From Anaeromyxobacter sp. (GTDB taxonomy: Bacteria; Myxococcota; Myxococcia; Myxococcales; Anaeromyxobacteraceae), in the NCBI GenBank assembly GCA_016718565.1, contig JADKCZ010000001.1:868001-932000 (forward strand): a stretch of DNA of 64,000 nt. The letters run 5' to 3'. The notes beneath the pieces were generated by a model. The model searched no databases, had not been told where the DNA came from, and saw only the letters and a program-made list of their open reading frames with translations. The position numbers and the translations under genes are program-made. Positions 30,496 through 38,395 of this stretch are shown in pieces (position 1 is the first letter of the stretch; the number at the start of each line of letters is the position of its first letter).

Positions 30496-33400
30496 CTAGC
30501 GCGCGGCCGTCGCGGTGCGGCGGCGCCGCCACAGCAGCAGGCCGAGGCCGAGCAGCGAGAAGGCCGACGAGCCGCCGCCCACGCTGCTGCAGCCGCTCGA
30601 GCCCTTCGGCCCGGTGGGACCGGTGGGCCCGGTCGGGCCGGTGCCGCCGGTGGGGCCGGAGGGCCCGGTCGGCCCGGTGGGGCCATCCGTCCCGTCGGTG
30701 CCGTTCGCCCCGTTGCAGACGTAGGTCGGGGCGGCGGTGCCCACCTGGACCCGGAGGCCGCCGGTGGCGCAGTTCGCGCCGGCGGGCTCGGGCGTCACGG
30801 TGGCGCTCTCGCCGGCCGCGCCGGTGGCCCCGGTGGACCCGGTGGCGCCGGTGCACACGTAGGCCGGGGTGCCCGCGCCGACGCTGACCCGGAGGCCGCC
30901 GTTGGCGCAGTTGGTCCCGGCCGGCTCGGGCGTCACGGTGGCGCCCTCGCCGGCGGCGCCGGTGGCGCCGTTGCAGACGTAGGTCGGGGCGCCGCTGCCG
31001 ACGCTGACCCGGAGGCCGCCGCTGGCGCAGTTGGTCCCGGCCGGCTCGGGCGTCACGGTGGCGCTCTCACCGGCCGCGCCGGTGGCCCCGGTGGCGCCGG
31101 TGGCGCCGTTGCAGACGTAGGTCGGGGCGCCGCTGCCGACGCTGACCCGGACGCCGCCGTTGGCGCAGTTGGCCCCGGCCGCCTCGGTGGCCACGGTGGC
31201 GGAGAGGCCGTTGCAGACGTAGTTGGTGGTCTGCACCTCGAAGGCGTCGAGGGCCCCGCTGTGGTCGTCGTCGAAGCCGGTGTTCACCTGGAGGCCGCCG
31301 GCCGGGCAGAAGGTGTTGGGCGGCACGACCAGCGGCAGGACCATGGCCTGGTTGGGGTTGCAGGTGCCGAGATCGGCGCTGCAGCTGTAGTGGGCGGCGC
31401 AGGCCGGCGCGCCGGGGCGGCGGCAGTCGGCGCTCAGGCAGGTCCGGGTCTCGAAGGTGTCGCAGGAGGCGCCCAGGCCGGAGCAGTCGGCGTTGCTGGT
31501 GCAGCCCACGCAGGCCCCGCTGGCCGCGTCGCAGACCGGCGTGGCCGGGCTGGTGGCGCAGTCGGCGTTCACGGTGCAGGAGAGCCCGGCCACCTGGACC
31601 ACCTCGGCGCGCAGCCCGGCCGCGTTGTGGTGGTGCAGCAGCATCAGCGAGCCCACCTGGGTGGCCCGGGCGCGGCCCAGGTCGTAGGCCACCGAGATGG
31701 TGGCGCCCGGCGCGTCGACGCGGAACGGCGTGTAGCCGGGGCCCAGGGTGGTGAGCAGCGGGTCGATCTCGGTGGCGAAGGCCGGCGCCAGCAGGTCGTA
31801 GCGGAGCACCGGGGTGACGTCCACCGGGGCCCCGAGCGCGGACGAGAAGGAGACCACCTGGAACTCGAGGTCGGTGGTGGCGCCGGGGAACAGGTCGGCG
31901 GCGTAGACCGGCAGGACCATGGCGTCGGTCAGGAACATGGGCACGTGCGCCTGCGCGGCGGTGATGCCGTTGACGAAGTCCTGGGTCACGACCGTGCCGG
32001 TGGCCAGGTTGAGCAGCCGGGAGACCTGCACGTCGGTGCCGGGCACCGTGGAGGAGCGGCCCAGGTCGCTGTTGAAGAGCACGAACTCCCAGTCGGGCGC
32101 GCCGGCCTGGCGCAGGTAGATGTCGAACTCCACGTCGCTGGGCGTGCCCCAGCGGCCCCAGGTGGTGATGCCGAAGTAGAGCTCGGCCGAGGCCGGGTCA
32201 CCGCCGAGGTCGGTGACGTTGCTGGTCACGCCGACGTAGCGCAGGTTGGCGAGGTCGGTCTCGGCCTGGGCGTAGCCGATGGGCAGCTGGCCGCCCACCG
32301 GGGCCGCCTTGGGGCTGGCGTAGGACAGCTCGAAGGGCGTCACCAGCGAGAGCACGCCCTGCTGCGGCGCCACGGCCAGCGCCAGGGTGTCCACCCCGGT
32401 GCCGGCCAGCGTCAGGTCGGAGAGGCCCACCGCGCCGGTGGTGCCCAGCGGGGCGGTGGTGGCCATGGCGGAGGCCGGGGTGGGCGCCGCGTAGTACGGG
32501 ACGCGCAGCACCGCGCCGCCCCCCTGGGGCGTGAGCACCAGGTAGCCGGAGGCCTCGGAGAGCCAGGAGCGCGGCTGGTTGCCGCCGGCCGCCGAGGTGG
32601 CGGGGACGGTCAGGTCGCGCGCCCGCACCATGGCAGCCGGATCGGCGGCCAGCAGCAGCGGGACGCCGGCCGTGGCGCCGGCCGCCACCGTCACGGTGGG
32701 GACCCCGGCGCTGACCAGCGTGCCCGGCGGCGTCACCACGGCGTCCACCGTCACGTCGTAGGTCACGTCGGCGGCGCCCTTGTTCTTGAGCTGGACGGTG
32801 CGGGTCTCGTTGCTGACCGTGGCCACGTCGGCGGTGGCGAAGGAGACGCTGACGCGCTCCGGGGCGGCCAGGTCGTAGGCCACCACCGAGGAGCCGCTGG
32901 CGGCCAGCACGTCGATGCGCCCGGCGCCCTGGCGGCCGGGGCCGATCCGGCGGCGGGTGGCCGAGGTGGTGGGCAGGTCGAAGACGTCGTGGCCGGCGGT
33001 GTTCATGGCCAGGGCCTTGAGCTCGGCCGGCGTCCAGGTGGGGTGCAGCTGGCGGAGCAGCGCCATGGCGCCGGCGGTGAGGGGGGCCGCCATGGAGGTG
33101 CCGCTCAGGCTCTCGCCGAGGAAGCCCGAGCCCGCGGAGGTGGAGACCACGTTGACGCCCGGGGCCGCGAGGTCCGGCTTGAGCATCACCTGGCCGAGCA
33201 GCCGGCTCGGGCCGCGCGAGCTGAAGCTGGCGATGGTGTCGGCCTTGGTCAGGTCCTGGAAGTTGATGGAGTCGTCGAGGGTGACGTTGACCACCTCGGC
33301 CGGGACCGCCTGCAGCTTGGCGATGACGGCGTTGCCGTCGGCCAGGCTCAGCATGCGGCCGGTGATGAGGAGGGCCGGGTCGACGCCGGCCATGCCGGCC

Positions 33401-34926
33401 GGATCACCCGGCGCGTTGTTGACGATGAGGGCGGCGATGGCGCCGGCGGCGGCGGCGTTCTGGGTCTTGACCAGGAAGGTGCAGGTGCCGCGGCGGACGA
33501 TGGCGATCTTGCCGGCCACGTCGGGGGACATGGCGCCGCAGCCGAGCAGGTCGGCCGGGTTGGAGGCCAGGGCGCCCAGCGCCACGTCACCGGTGATGGG
33601 GGTGATGATGGGCGGGCCGAAGGCCGCCGTGCCGACCGGCTTGACGCCGGCCAGGTCGGCGGGCGCGTTGACCCTGAGGCCGGGGAACTCGCCCACGCTG
33701 GTGGCGGCCACGCTCAGCACCGAGGGGGTGGCGCCCGGCGCGCCGGTGATGAAGTAGACGTCGTTGGAGTTGCCGGCCGAGGCCACCACCACCACGCCCG
33801 CGTTGACGGCGTTGGTGTAGAAGGCGGACTCGGTGTCGGACGAGCTGCCGTAGGCCGAGCCGAGCGACAGGTTCACCACGTCCAGGTGGTCGGCGAAGTT
33901 GCCGTCGCCGTTCGGGTCGGTGGCCCACTCCATCGCCAGCGCGGACAGCGAGGTGGAGCCGCCCAGGTCGCCGAAGACCTTGAGGGCGTAGATGGAGGCG
34001 GCCGGGGCGGCGCCCGGGCCGATGCGCAGCGTGGCCGGATCGAGGCTCAGGTCGTATGGGCCCGCGTAGGGGGTGCCGTCGGCGTTCACGCCCAGGCCGG
34101 CGATGGTGCCGGTGACGTGGGAGCCGTGGCCGGCGCCGTCGAGCGGGTCGGCGTCGGGCATGGGGAAGGCGGTGGCGGCGCCGCGGGCGTCGTAGGAGAA
34201 GCCGGCGAAGTCCCAGCCGCCCACCACCTTGGCGGTGGGGAAGGTGCCCGCCTCGACCTGGTCGGGGTCGTTGGCGGCGTAGGCGGCCGTGGTGCCCGGC
34301 CCGCCGAAGTTGGCGTGGGTGTAGTCCACGCCGGTGTCGATGACGCCCACCCGGACGTTCTCGCCGTGCAGCGGCACCCCGAGCGACCAGAGCTGGGGCA
34401 CGCCGATGAAGGGCACGCCCAGGGAGTTCTCCACCTGGTGGGTGCCGAGGACGTGCACGGCGCGCGCGCCCGGGATGCCGCGCAGCCGGGCCAGGCCGGC
34501 CGCGTCGGTCACGTAGACGATGCCGTTGTAGATGCGCTGCAGCCGGTAGACCTCGGTGGTGCCAGGGACCTGCGCGGCCTGGACGCGGTCGGCGAAGGCC
34601 GCCTGCTCGGTCTCCACCACCCGCAGCTGGGCCACGGCCGCCAGGGTGGCCTCGGTGGTGGCGTCGGTGGTCGTGTCGGTGGTGGAGAGGCCGGAGAGCC
34701 GGCTGCGGAACTGCAGCGCGGTGGCCCGCTCGGTGAGCTGCACCAGGGCGTGGATGGGGGCGGCGTCGCGGCCGACGGGGGCGCGCTGCGCGCTGCCGGA
34801 GGCGGTGGACAGGAGCGCGGTGCGAGCGGCGCCCGGCTCGCTGGCGGGCTGGCTGCTGCAGGCCGTGGCCAGCAGCACCGCAGTGAGCGACCACGACAGG
34901 GAACGACCTCGAGTCGACATGTCCAT
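30496..34926 (-). CDS. Very large secreted subtilisin-like protease with collagen-like tail and MYXO-CTERM-like end
   Basis: A 1476-residue protein. The N-terminus MDMSTRGRSLSWSLTAVLLATACSS is a signal peptide with a lipobox-like LATACSS. A propeptide-like region precedes the S8 catalytic domain with Asp197 (GVIDTGVD), His267 (GHGSHVTG) and Ser611 (SGTSMAAP). A protease-associated (PA) domain is inserted at about 440-530 (SNPADLLGCGAMS to the LITGRMLS region). A long beta-rich region follows, then Cys-rich modules, four repeats of about 40 residues built on ATVTPEPAGTNCA, and a Gly-X-Y run (GPTGPTGPSGPTG). The last 32 residues (GCSSVGGGSS, hydrophobic LLGLGLLL, WRRRR) look like a MYXO-CTERM sorting signal. 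The ATG at 34926 has GGAGG 5 nt upstream. Confidence 0.85.
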   Translation of the reverse strand: MDMSTRGRSLSWSLTAVLLATACSSQPASEPGAARTALLSTASGSAQRAPVGRDAAPIHALVQLTERATALQFRSRLSGLSTTDTTTDATTEATLAAVAQLRVVETEQAAFADRVQAAQVPGTTEVYRLQRIYNGIVYVTDAAGLARLRGIPGARAVHVLGTHQVENSLGVPFIGVPQLWSLGVPLHGENVRVGVIDTGVDYTHANFGGPGTTAAYAANDPDQVEAGTFPTAKVVGGWDFAGFSYDARGAATAFPMPDADPLDGAGHGSHVTGTIAGLGVNADGTPYAGPYDLSLDPATLRIGPGAAPAASIYALKVFGDLGGSTSLSALAMEWATDPNGDGNFADHLDVVNLSLGSAYGSSSDTESAFYTNAVNAGVVVVASAGNSNDVYFITGAPGATPSVLSVAATSVGEFPGLRVNAPADLAGVKPVGTAAFGPPIITPITGDVALGALASNPADLLGCGAMSPDVAGKIAIVRRGTCTFLVKTQNAAAAGAIAALIVNNAPGDPAGMAGVDPALLITGRMLSLADGNAVIAKLQAVPAEVVNVTLDDSINFQDLTKADTIASFSSRGPSRLLGQVMLKPDLAAPGVNVVSTSAGSGFLGESLSGTSMAAPLTAGAMALLRQLHPTWTPAELKALAMNTAGHDVFDLPTTSATRRRIGPGRQGAGRIDVLAASGSSVVAYDLAAPERVSVSFATADVATVSNETRTVQLKNKGAADVTYDVTVDAVVTPPGTLVSAGVPTVTVAAGATAGVPLLLAADPAAMVRARDLTVPATSAAGGNQPRSWLSEASGYLVLTPQGGGAVLRVPYYAAPTPASAMATTAPLGTTGAVGLSDLTLAGTGVDTLALAVAPQQGVLSLVTPFELSYASPKAAPVGGQLPIGYAQAETDLANLRYVGVTSNVTDLGGDPASAELYFGITTWGRWGTPSDVEFDIYLRQAGAPDWEFVLFNSDLGRSSTVPGTDVQVSRLLNLATGTVVTQDFVNGITAAQAHVPMFLTDAMVLPVYAADLFPGATTDLEFQVVSFSSALGAPVDVTPVLRYDLLAPAFATEIDPLLTTLGPGYTPFRVDAPGATISVAYDLGRARATQVGSLMLLHHHNAAGLRAEVVQVAGLSCTVNADCATSPATPVCDAASGACVGCTSNADCSGLGASCDTFETRTCLSADCRRPGAPACAAHYSCSADLGTCNPNQAMVLPLVVPPNTFCPAGGLQVNTGFDDDHSGALDAFEVQTTNYVCNGLSATVATEAAGANCANGGVRVSVGSGAPTYVCNGATGATGATGAAGESATVTPEPAGTNCASGGLRVSVGSGAPTYVCNGATGAAGEGATVTPEPAGTNCANGGLRVSVGAGTPAYVCTGATGSTGATGAAGESATVTPEPAGANCATGGLRVQVGTAAPTYVCNGANGTDGTDGPTGPTGPSGPTGGTGPTGPTGPTGPKGSSGCSSVGGGSSAFSLLGLGLLLWRRRRTATAAR
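30712..31222 (-). repeat. Tandem repeat encoding four Cys-containing modules in the protease tail
   Basis: Units of about 120-135 bp each begin with a GTTGCAGACGTAGGTCGGGG-type block (near 30714, 30851, 30971 and 31107, with a diverged fifth near 31209). The third and fourth are nearly identical over their first 30 bp. Each unit encodes TYVCNGATG and ATVTPEPAGTNCA. It is in phase, so copy-number change would lengthen or shorten the protein without shifting frame. Confidence 0.8.
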
Positions 34927-35110
34927 GCACGCCTCCGGGGAGAACGAGGCCGGCGCTCCGCGGGGGGCGGGAGACCGGGACCTACAGATACGCAGGATGT
35001 GCGCGAGTAGCATGAGCCGCCGGAGGTTCCAAGCGGCGGCTTGCGATGTACCCAGGCGTGGCGCGAGGTTGAAGGTGCGACGAATCGACACGTACCCGTC
35101 TGGGGAGGGG

Positions 35111-35446
35111 TCAGCGCGGACCGCTCGCGGTGCGCAGGGTCTGCCAGGTGTAGAGGCCGCTGGAGTGGCCGTCCGACCAGTGGAACTGGATGGCGTAGTT
35201 GCCCACCGGGTCGATGCGGGTCGGGTGGATGTCGTCGGGGATGGTGGCCGGGTCGAGCAGCTTGCGGCCGGTGAACTCCTCGATGCAGCCAGCGCACGGG
35301 CACAGGTCGCGCAGCGCCTTGGACGGGATGGCCACCTCGGGCTGGCCGGGCCAGCGGATGACGATCTCCTGCCGGGCGTTGACGTCGATGGTCTCGGGCG
35401 GCTCGGAGGCGGTCTGCTTGAAGGCGATGCGGTCGAGGAGTCCCAT
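35111..35446 (-). CDS. DUF971 family protein
   Basis: A 111-residue protein of the DUF971 family (the N-terminal domain of gamma-butyrobetaine hydroxylase). The core is EIVIRWPGQPEVAIPSKALRDLCPCAGCIEE, with a CPCAGC cysteine cluster, then IDPVGNYAIQFHWSDGHSSGLYTWQTL. Free-standing members often occur with Mrp/ApbC-type iron-sulfur carriers, but none is adjacent. The cysteines could bind metal. The ATG at 35446 was chosen on family length; the upstream frame has no similarity. 34 nt separate it from the NRDE gene upstream. Confidence 0.85.
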   Translation of the reverse strand: MGLLDRIAFKQTASEPPETIDVNARQEIVIRWPGQPEVAIPSKALRDLCPCAGCIEEFTGRKLLDPATIPDDIHPTRIDPVGNYAIQFHWSDGHSSGLYTWQTLRTASGPR

Positions 35447-35480
35447 GGTGGGCGGGATCTGCCCCGCCGCCGCGCCCCCG

Positions 35481-36227
35481 TCAAGGTGAACGGCTGGCGG
35501 CGGCCAGCGCCACCAGCAGGGCCGAGCGGTCCTCCAGCGGCGCCTGGCAGGGGCGGCCGTCGGCGGCCAGCAGCTCGGAGTGGGCCAGGTCGGGCGCCAG
35601 GCGGAGCACCGCCGCGGAGCGGGTGCCGTAGAAGGGGTCGCGGTGCACGCAGGTGGGGGCGGGGTGCTCCGGGGCGTGCAGCGTGAGCAGGCGGCGCAGC
35701 CGGTCCGGCGAGGGGTCCACCGGCCAGCGGGCGCGCAGCAGCTCGCCGCGGGCCCCCACGCCGTGCGGAGAGGTCTCGGTGACCAGGTGCAGCCCCTGGC
35801 TGAGCGGCTCGAGCTGGCTGGCCTCGCCGTCGTACCAGAGCAGCAGGCCGCCGCCGGCGTCGGCCACCAGCAGGTGGAAGGGGTTCCAGGCCGAGGGGTC
35901 GAGCGCCGCCAGGGCGGCGCGGGCCTCGGCCAGGCCGCCGGCGGCCAGCGCCAGCGGCACCAGCTCGCCGCGCGAGCGGCGCGCCGGGTCCGGGTACCAG
36001 GCGAAGGGGGCGTGGAAGTTGGTGAGCGCCGCCACCACCCCGCGCGCCGAGACGCCCATCCAGGTGCCGCCGGCCAGGGCGTCGCGCGGGGCCGCGTAGC
36101 GCAGGCCGCCGGGCCCCTCCCGCAGGGCCCAGCCCTCGGCGGCCCGGCCCAGCCGCTCGTCGCGGTTGGCGGCCACCACCACGGGCCAGCGGCGATCGGC
36201 GCCGAGCGCCACGGCGAGGGTGCACAT
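35481..36227 (-). CDS. NRDE family protein (TANGO2-like)
   Basis: A 248-residue protein of the NRDE/TANGO2 family, named for the conserved Asn-Arg-Asp-Glu seen here in VVAANRDERLGRAAEGW. The processed-type N-terminus MCTLAVALG puts a cysteine at position 2, as in Ntn-hydrolase relatives. GGTWMGVSARGVVAALTNF is also conserved. Function in bacteria is unknown; TANGO2 has been tied to haem and lipid handling in eukaryotes. A TACAAC box lies 6 nt before the ATG and no ribosome site is present. Confidence 0.82.
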   Translation of the reverse strand: MCTLAVALGADRRWPVVVAANRDERLGRAAEGWALREGPGGLRYAAPRDALAGGTWMGVSARGVVAALTNFHAPFAWYPDPARRSRGELVPLALAAGGLAEARAALAALDPSAWNPFHLLVADAGGGLLLWYDGEASQLEPLSQGLHLVTETSPHGVGARGELLRARWPVDPSPDRLRRLLTLHAPEHPAPTCVHRDPFYGTRSAAVLRLAPDLAHSELLAADGRPCQAPLEDRSALLVALAAASRSP

Positions 36228-36233
36228 GGTCCG

Positions 36234-36239
36234 GTTGTA
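36234..36239 (-). promoter_or_regulatory. -10-like box TACAAC close to the start codon
   Basis: Reverse-strand GCTACAACCGGACC leads directly into the ATG at 36227; the box ends 6 nt before it. The same GCTACAACC string precedes the gene at 40210. Confidence 0.4.
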
Positions 36240-36293
36240 GCGCGGTCCGGGCGCCGCGTCCCGTCCCCGGCCGCGGGCCCCTGGAACGACGAC

Positions 36294-36317
36294 GGGCCCG
36301 GCCGACCGGCCGGGCCC
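36294..36317 (-). terminator. Terminator hairpin downstream of pckG
   Basis: Perfect GGGCCCGGCC / GGCCGGGCCC arms with a 4-nt loop, 35 nt past the pckG stop at 36352 and before the NRDE gene on the same strand. Confidence 0.6.
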
Positions 36318-36351
36318 ATCTGGTGGTGCGGACCGCCTGGTGCGGGGGGCG

Positions 36352-38133
36352 CTAGGTGGCCTTCCGGGCGGCCTTGACCCGCTCGAGGAGCAGGTCGCGC
36401 TGCAGCGAGATGGGCTTCGGCAGGGTCTTGCCGAGCTTGTCGAACCACTCCTGCTGGCTCTCCAGCTCGGTCTCCCAGTCGGCGAGATCGACGTCCATCA
36501 CCTTGCGGGCGTCCTCCGGCGTCAGGTCGAGGCCGGAGAGGTTGATGTCCTCGGGGCGGGGCACGTTGCCCACCAGCGTCTCCTTGGCGGTGACGCGGCC
36601 GTGGCTCCGGTCCAGGATCCACTTGAGGACCCGCATGTTGTCGCCGTAGCCCGGCCACATGAACTTGCCGGCGGCGTCCTTGCGGAACCAGTTCACCATG
36701 AAGACCTTGGGCGGGTTGGGGATCTTCCCCTGCATCTCCAGCCAGTGGCCCAGGTAGGTGCCGGCGTCGTAGCCGATGAAGGGCAGCATGGCCATGGGGT
36801 CACGGCGCACGCCCTCCTTGAGCCCCACCGCGGCGGCGGTGGTCTCCGAGCCCATGGTGGCGCCCATGAAGACGCCGTGGGTCCAGTTGAAGGCCTCCAG
36901 CACCAGCGGCACGGTGGTGGAGCGGCGGCCGCCGAAGATGATGGCCGAGATGGGCACGCCGGCCGGATCGTCCACCTTGGAGGAGAGGGCCGGGTTGTTG
37001 GCGGCCGGCGCGGTGAAGCGGCTGTTCGGGTGGGCCGCCTTGTCCTTGGAGCCCTTCTTCCAGGCCTCGCCCTTCCAGTCGATGAGCTCGTCCGGGGCCT
37101 CGGTGTCCCAGCCCTCCCACCAGATGTCGCCGTCCTTGGTGCGGGCCACGTTGGTGAAGAGCGAGTCCTTGCGGACGCTGTCCATGGCGTTCGGGTTGGT
37201 CTTGCGGTTGGTGCCGGGGGCCACGCCGAAGTAGCCGTTCTCGGGGTTGACGGCCCAGAGCTGCCCGTTCTCGCCGACGCGCATCCAGGCGATGTCGTCG
37301 CCCACGGTGCGGATCTTCCAGCCGTCGAAGGTCTTGGGCGGGATCATCATGGCGAAGTTGGTCTTGCCGCAGGCCGACGGGAAGGCCGCCGCCACGTAGC
37401 TGACCTCGCCGGTCGGCGCCTCGGCCTCGAGGATGAGCATGTGCTCGGCCAGCCAGCCCTCCTTCTTGGCCAGGTAGCTGCCGATGCGCAGGGCCAGGCA
37501 CTTCTTCCCGAGCAGCGCGTTGCCGCCGTAGCCCGAGCCGACCGACCAGATGGCGTTGTCCTGGGGGAAGTGGCAGATCCAGCGGCGGTCCACGTTGCAG
37601 TCGGCCACCGCGTGCAGCCCCTTGTTGAACTCGCCGTCCGCGCCGAGGCGATCCAGGGCGACCTTCCCCATGCGCGTCATGATGCCCATGTTGAGGGCCA
37701 CGTAGACCGAGTCGGTGATCTCGATGCCCACCTTGGAGAAGGGCGAGGTGGCCGGGCCCATGATGTAGGGCACCACGTACATGGTGCGGCCCTTCATGCA
37801 GCCGTCGTAGATGGCGGAGAGCTTGGCGTAGGCCTCGGCGGGCGCCATCCAGTTGTTGGTGGGGCCGGCCTCCTCCTTGGTCGGGGTGCAGATGACCGTG
37901 AGGTGCTCGACGCGGGCCACGTCGTTGACGTTGGAGTGGTGGTAGTGGCAGCCGGGCCACTTCTTCTGGTCGAGCGGGATGAGGATCTTGGCGGCGACCG
38001 CCTCCTCGGTGAAGCGCTTCTTCTCCGCGTCGCTCCCGTCGCACCAGACGATCTTGTCCGGCTTGGTGAGCTTGGCGGTCTCGTCGACCCAGCGGAGCAG
38101 GGCGGCGTGGGTGGTCGGTGCGGTGGTGGCCAT
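36352..38133 (-). CDS. pckG: Phosphoenolpyruvate carboxykinase (GTP)
   Basis: A 593-residue GTP-type PEPCK, the gluconeogenic enzyme converting oxaloacetate and GTP to phosphoenolpyruvate, GDP and CO2. The P-loop is FPSACGKTNFAM with Lys257, the guanine/metal region includes GDDIAWM, and FGGRRSTTVPLV plus SETTAAA follow. Full length for the family. With aconitase and the acetate symporter in the same window this fits growth on acetate through gluconeogenesis. GAGG lies about 8 nt before the ATG. The 262-nt gap upstream (38134-38395) holds its promoter region; no other feature was seen there. Confidence 0.95.
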   Translation of the reverse strand: MATTAPTTHAALLRWVDETAKLTKPDKIVWCDGSDAEKKRFTEEAVAAKILIPLDQKKWPGCHYHHSNVNDVARVEHLTVICTPTKEEAGPTNNWMAPAEAYAKLSAIYDGCMKGRTMYVVPYIMGPATSPFSKVGIEITDSVYVALNMGIMTRMGKVALDRLGADGEFNKGLHAVADCNVDRRWICHFPQDNAIWSVGSGYGGNALLGKKCLALRIGSYLAKKEGWLAEHMLILEAEAPTGEVSYVAAAFPSACGKTNFAMMIPPKTFDGWKIRTVGDDIAWMRVGENGQLWAVNPENGYFGVAPGTNRKTNPNAMDSVRKDSLFTNVARTKDGDIWWEGWDTEAPDELIDWKGEAWKKGSKDKAAHPNSRFTAPAANNPALSSKVDDPAGVPISAIIFGGRRSTTVPLVLEAFNWTHGVFMGATMGSETTAAAVGLKEGVRRDPMAMLPFIGYDAGTYLGHWLEMQGKIPNPPKVFMVNWFRKDAAGKFMWPGYGDNMRVLKWILDRSHGRVTAKETLVGNVPRPEDINLSGLDLTPEDARKVMDVDLADWETELESQQEWFDKLGKTLPKPISLQRDLLLERVKAARKAT

Positions 38134-38395
38134 CAGCGGGATCCTCGTTCTTCGGAATTGAGGGAAAAGGCCCCTAGGTCCAGCGGGTCTGCGGGGGAGA
38201 CACGCTAGCGCACCCCCAACCGCGCGATCCAGTCCTCAAACCGTCGCAGGCGGGGCGCGGGGCACGCCTCCAGGCCGCCCCGCGGCGCAGGAATTGCGAT
38301 CGGGCCCGTGGAGCGAGGCGCGCCACGCCGTCGCCGAGGCGGGCGGGCCGCGGCGCGACCAGCCCGCCCGGCGCGGGCCGACTGTACCCGTGGTC

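Noticed and set aside
30712..31222. CRISPR-like array
   Set aside because: Repeats are long, in phase with the protease frame and encode conserved modules; there are no unique spacers or cas genes.
30394..35010. Forward 1538-codon frame opposite the protease gene
   Set aside because: Low-complexity Gly/His/Val-rich translation with no domain; it is the antisense shadow of a clearly real subtilase.
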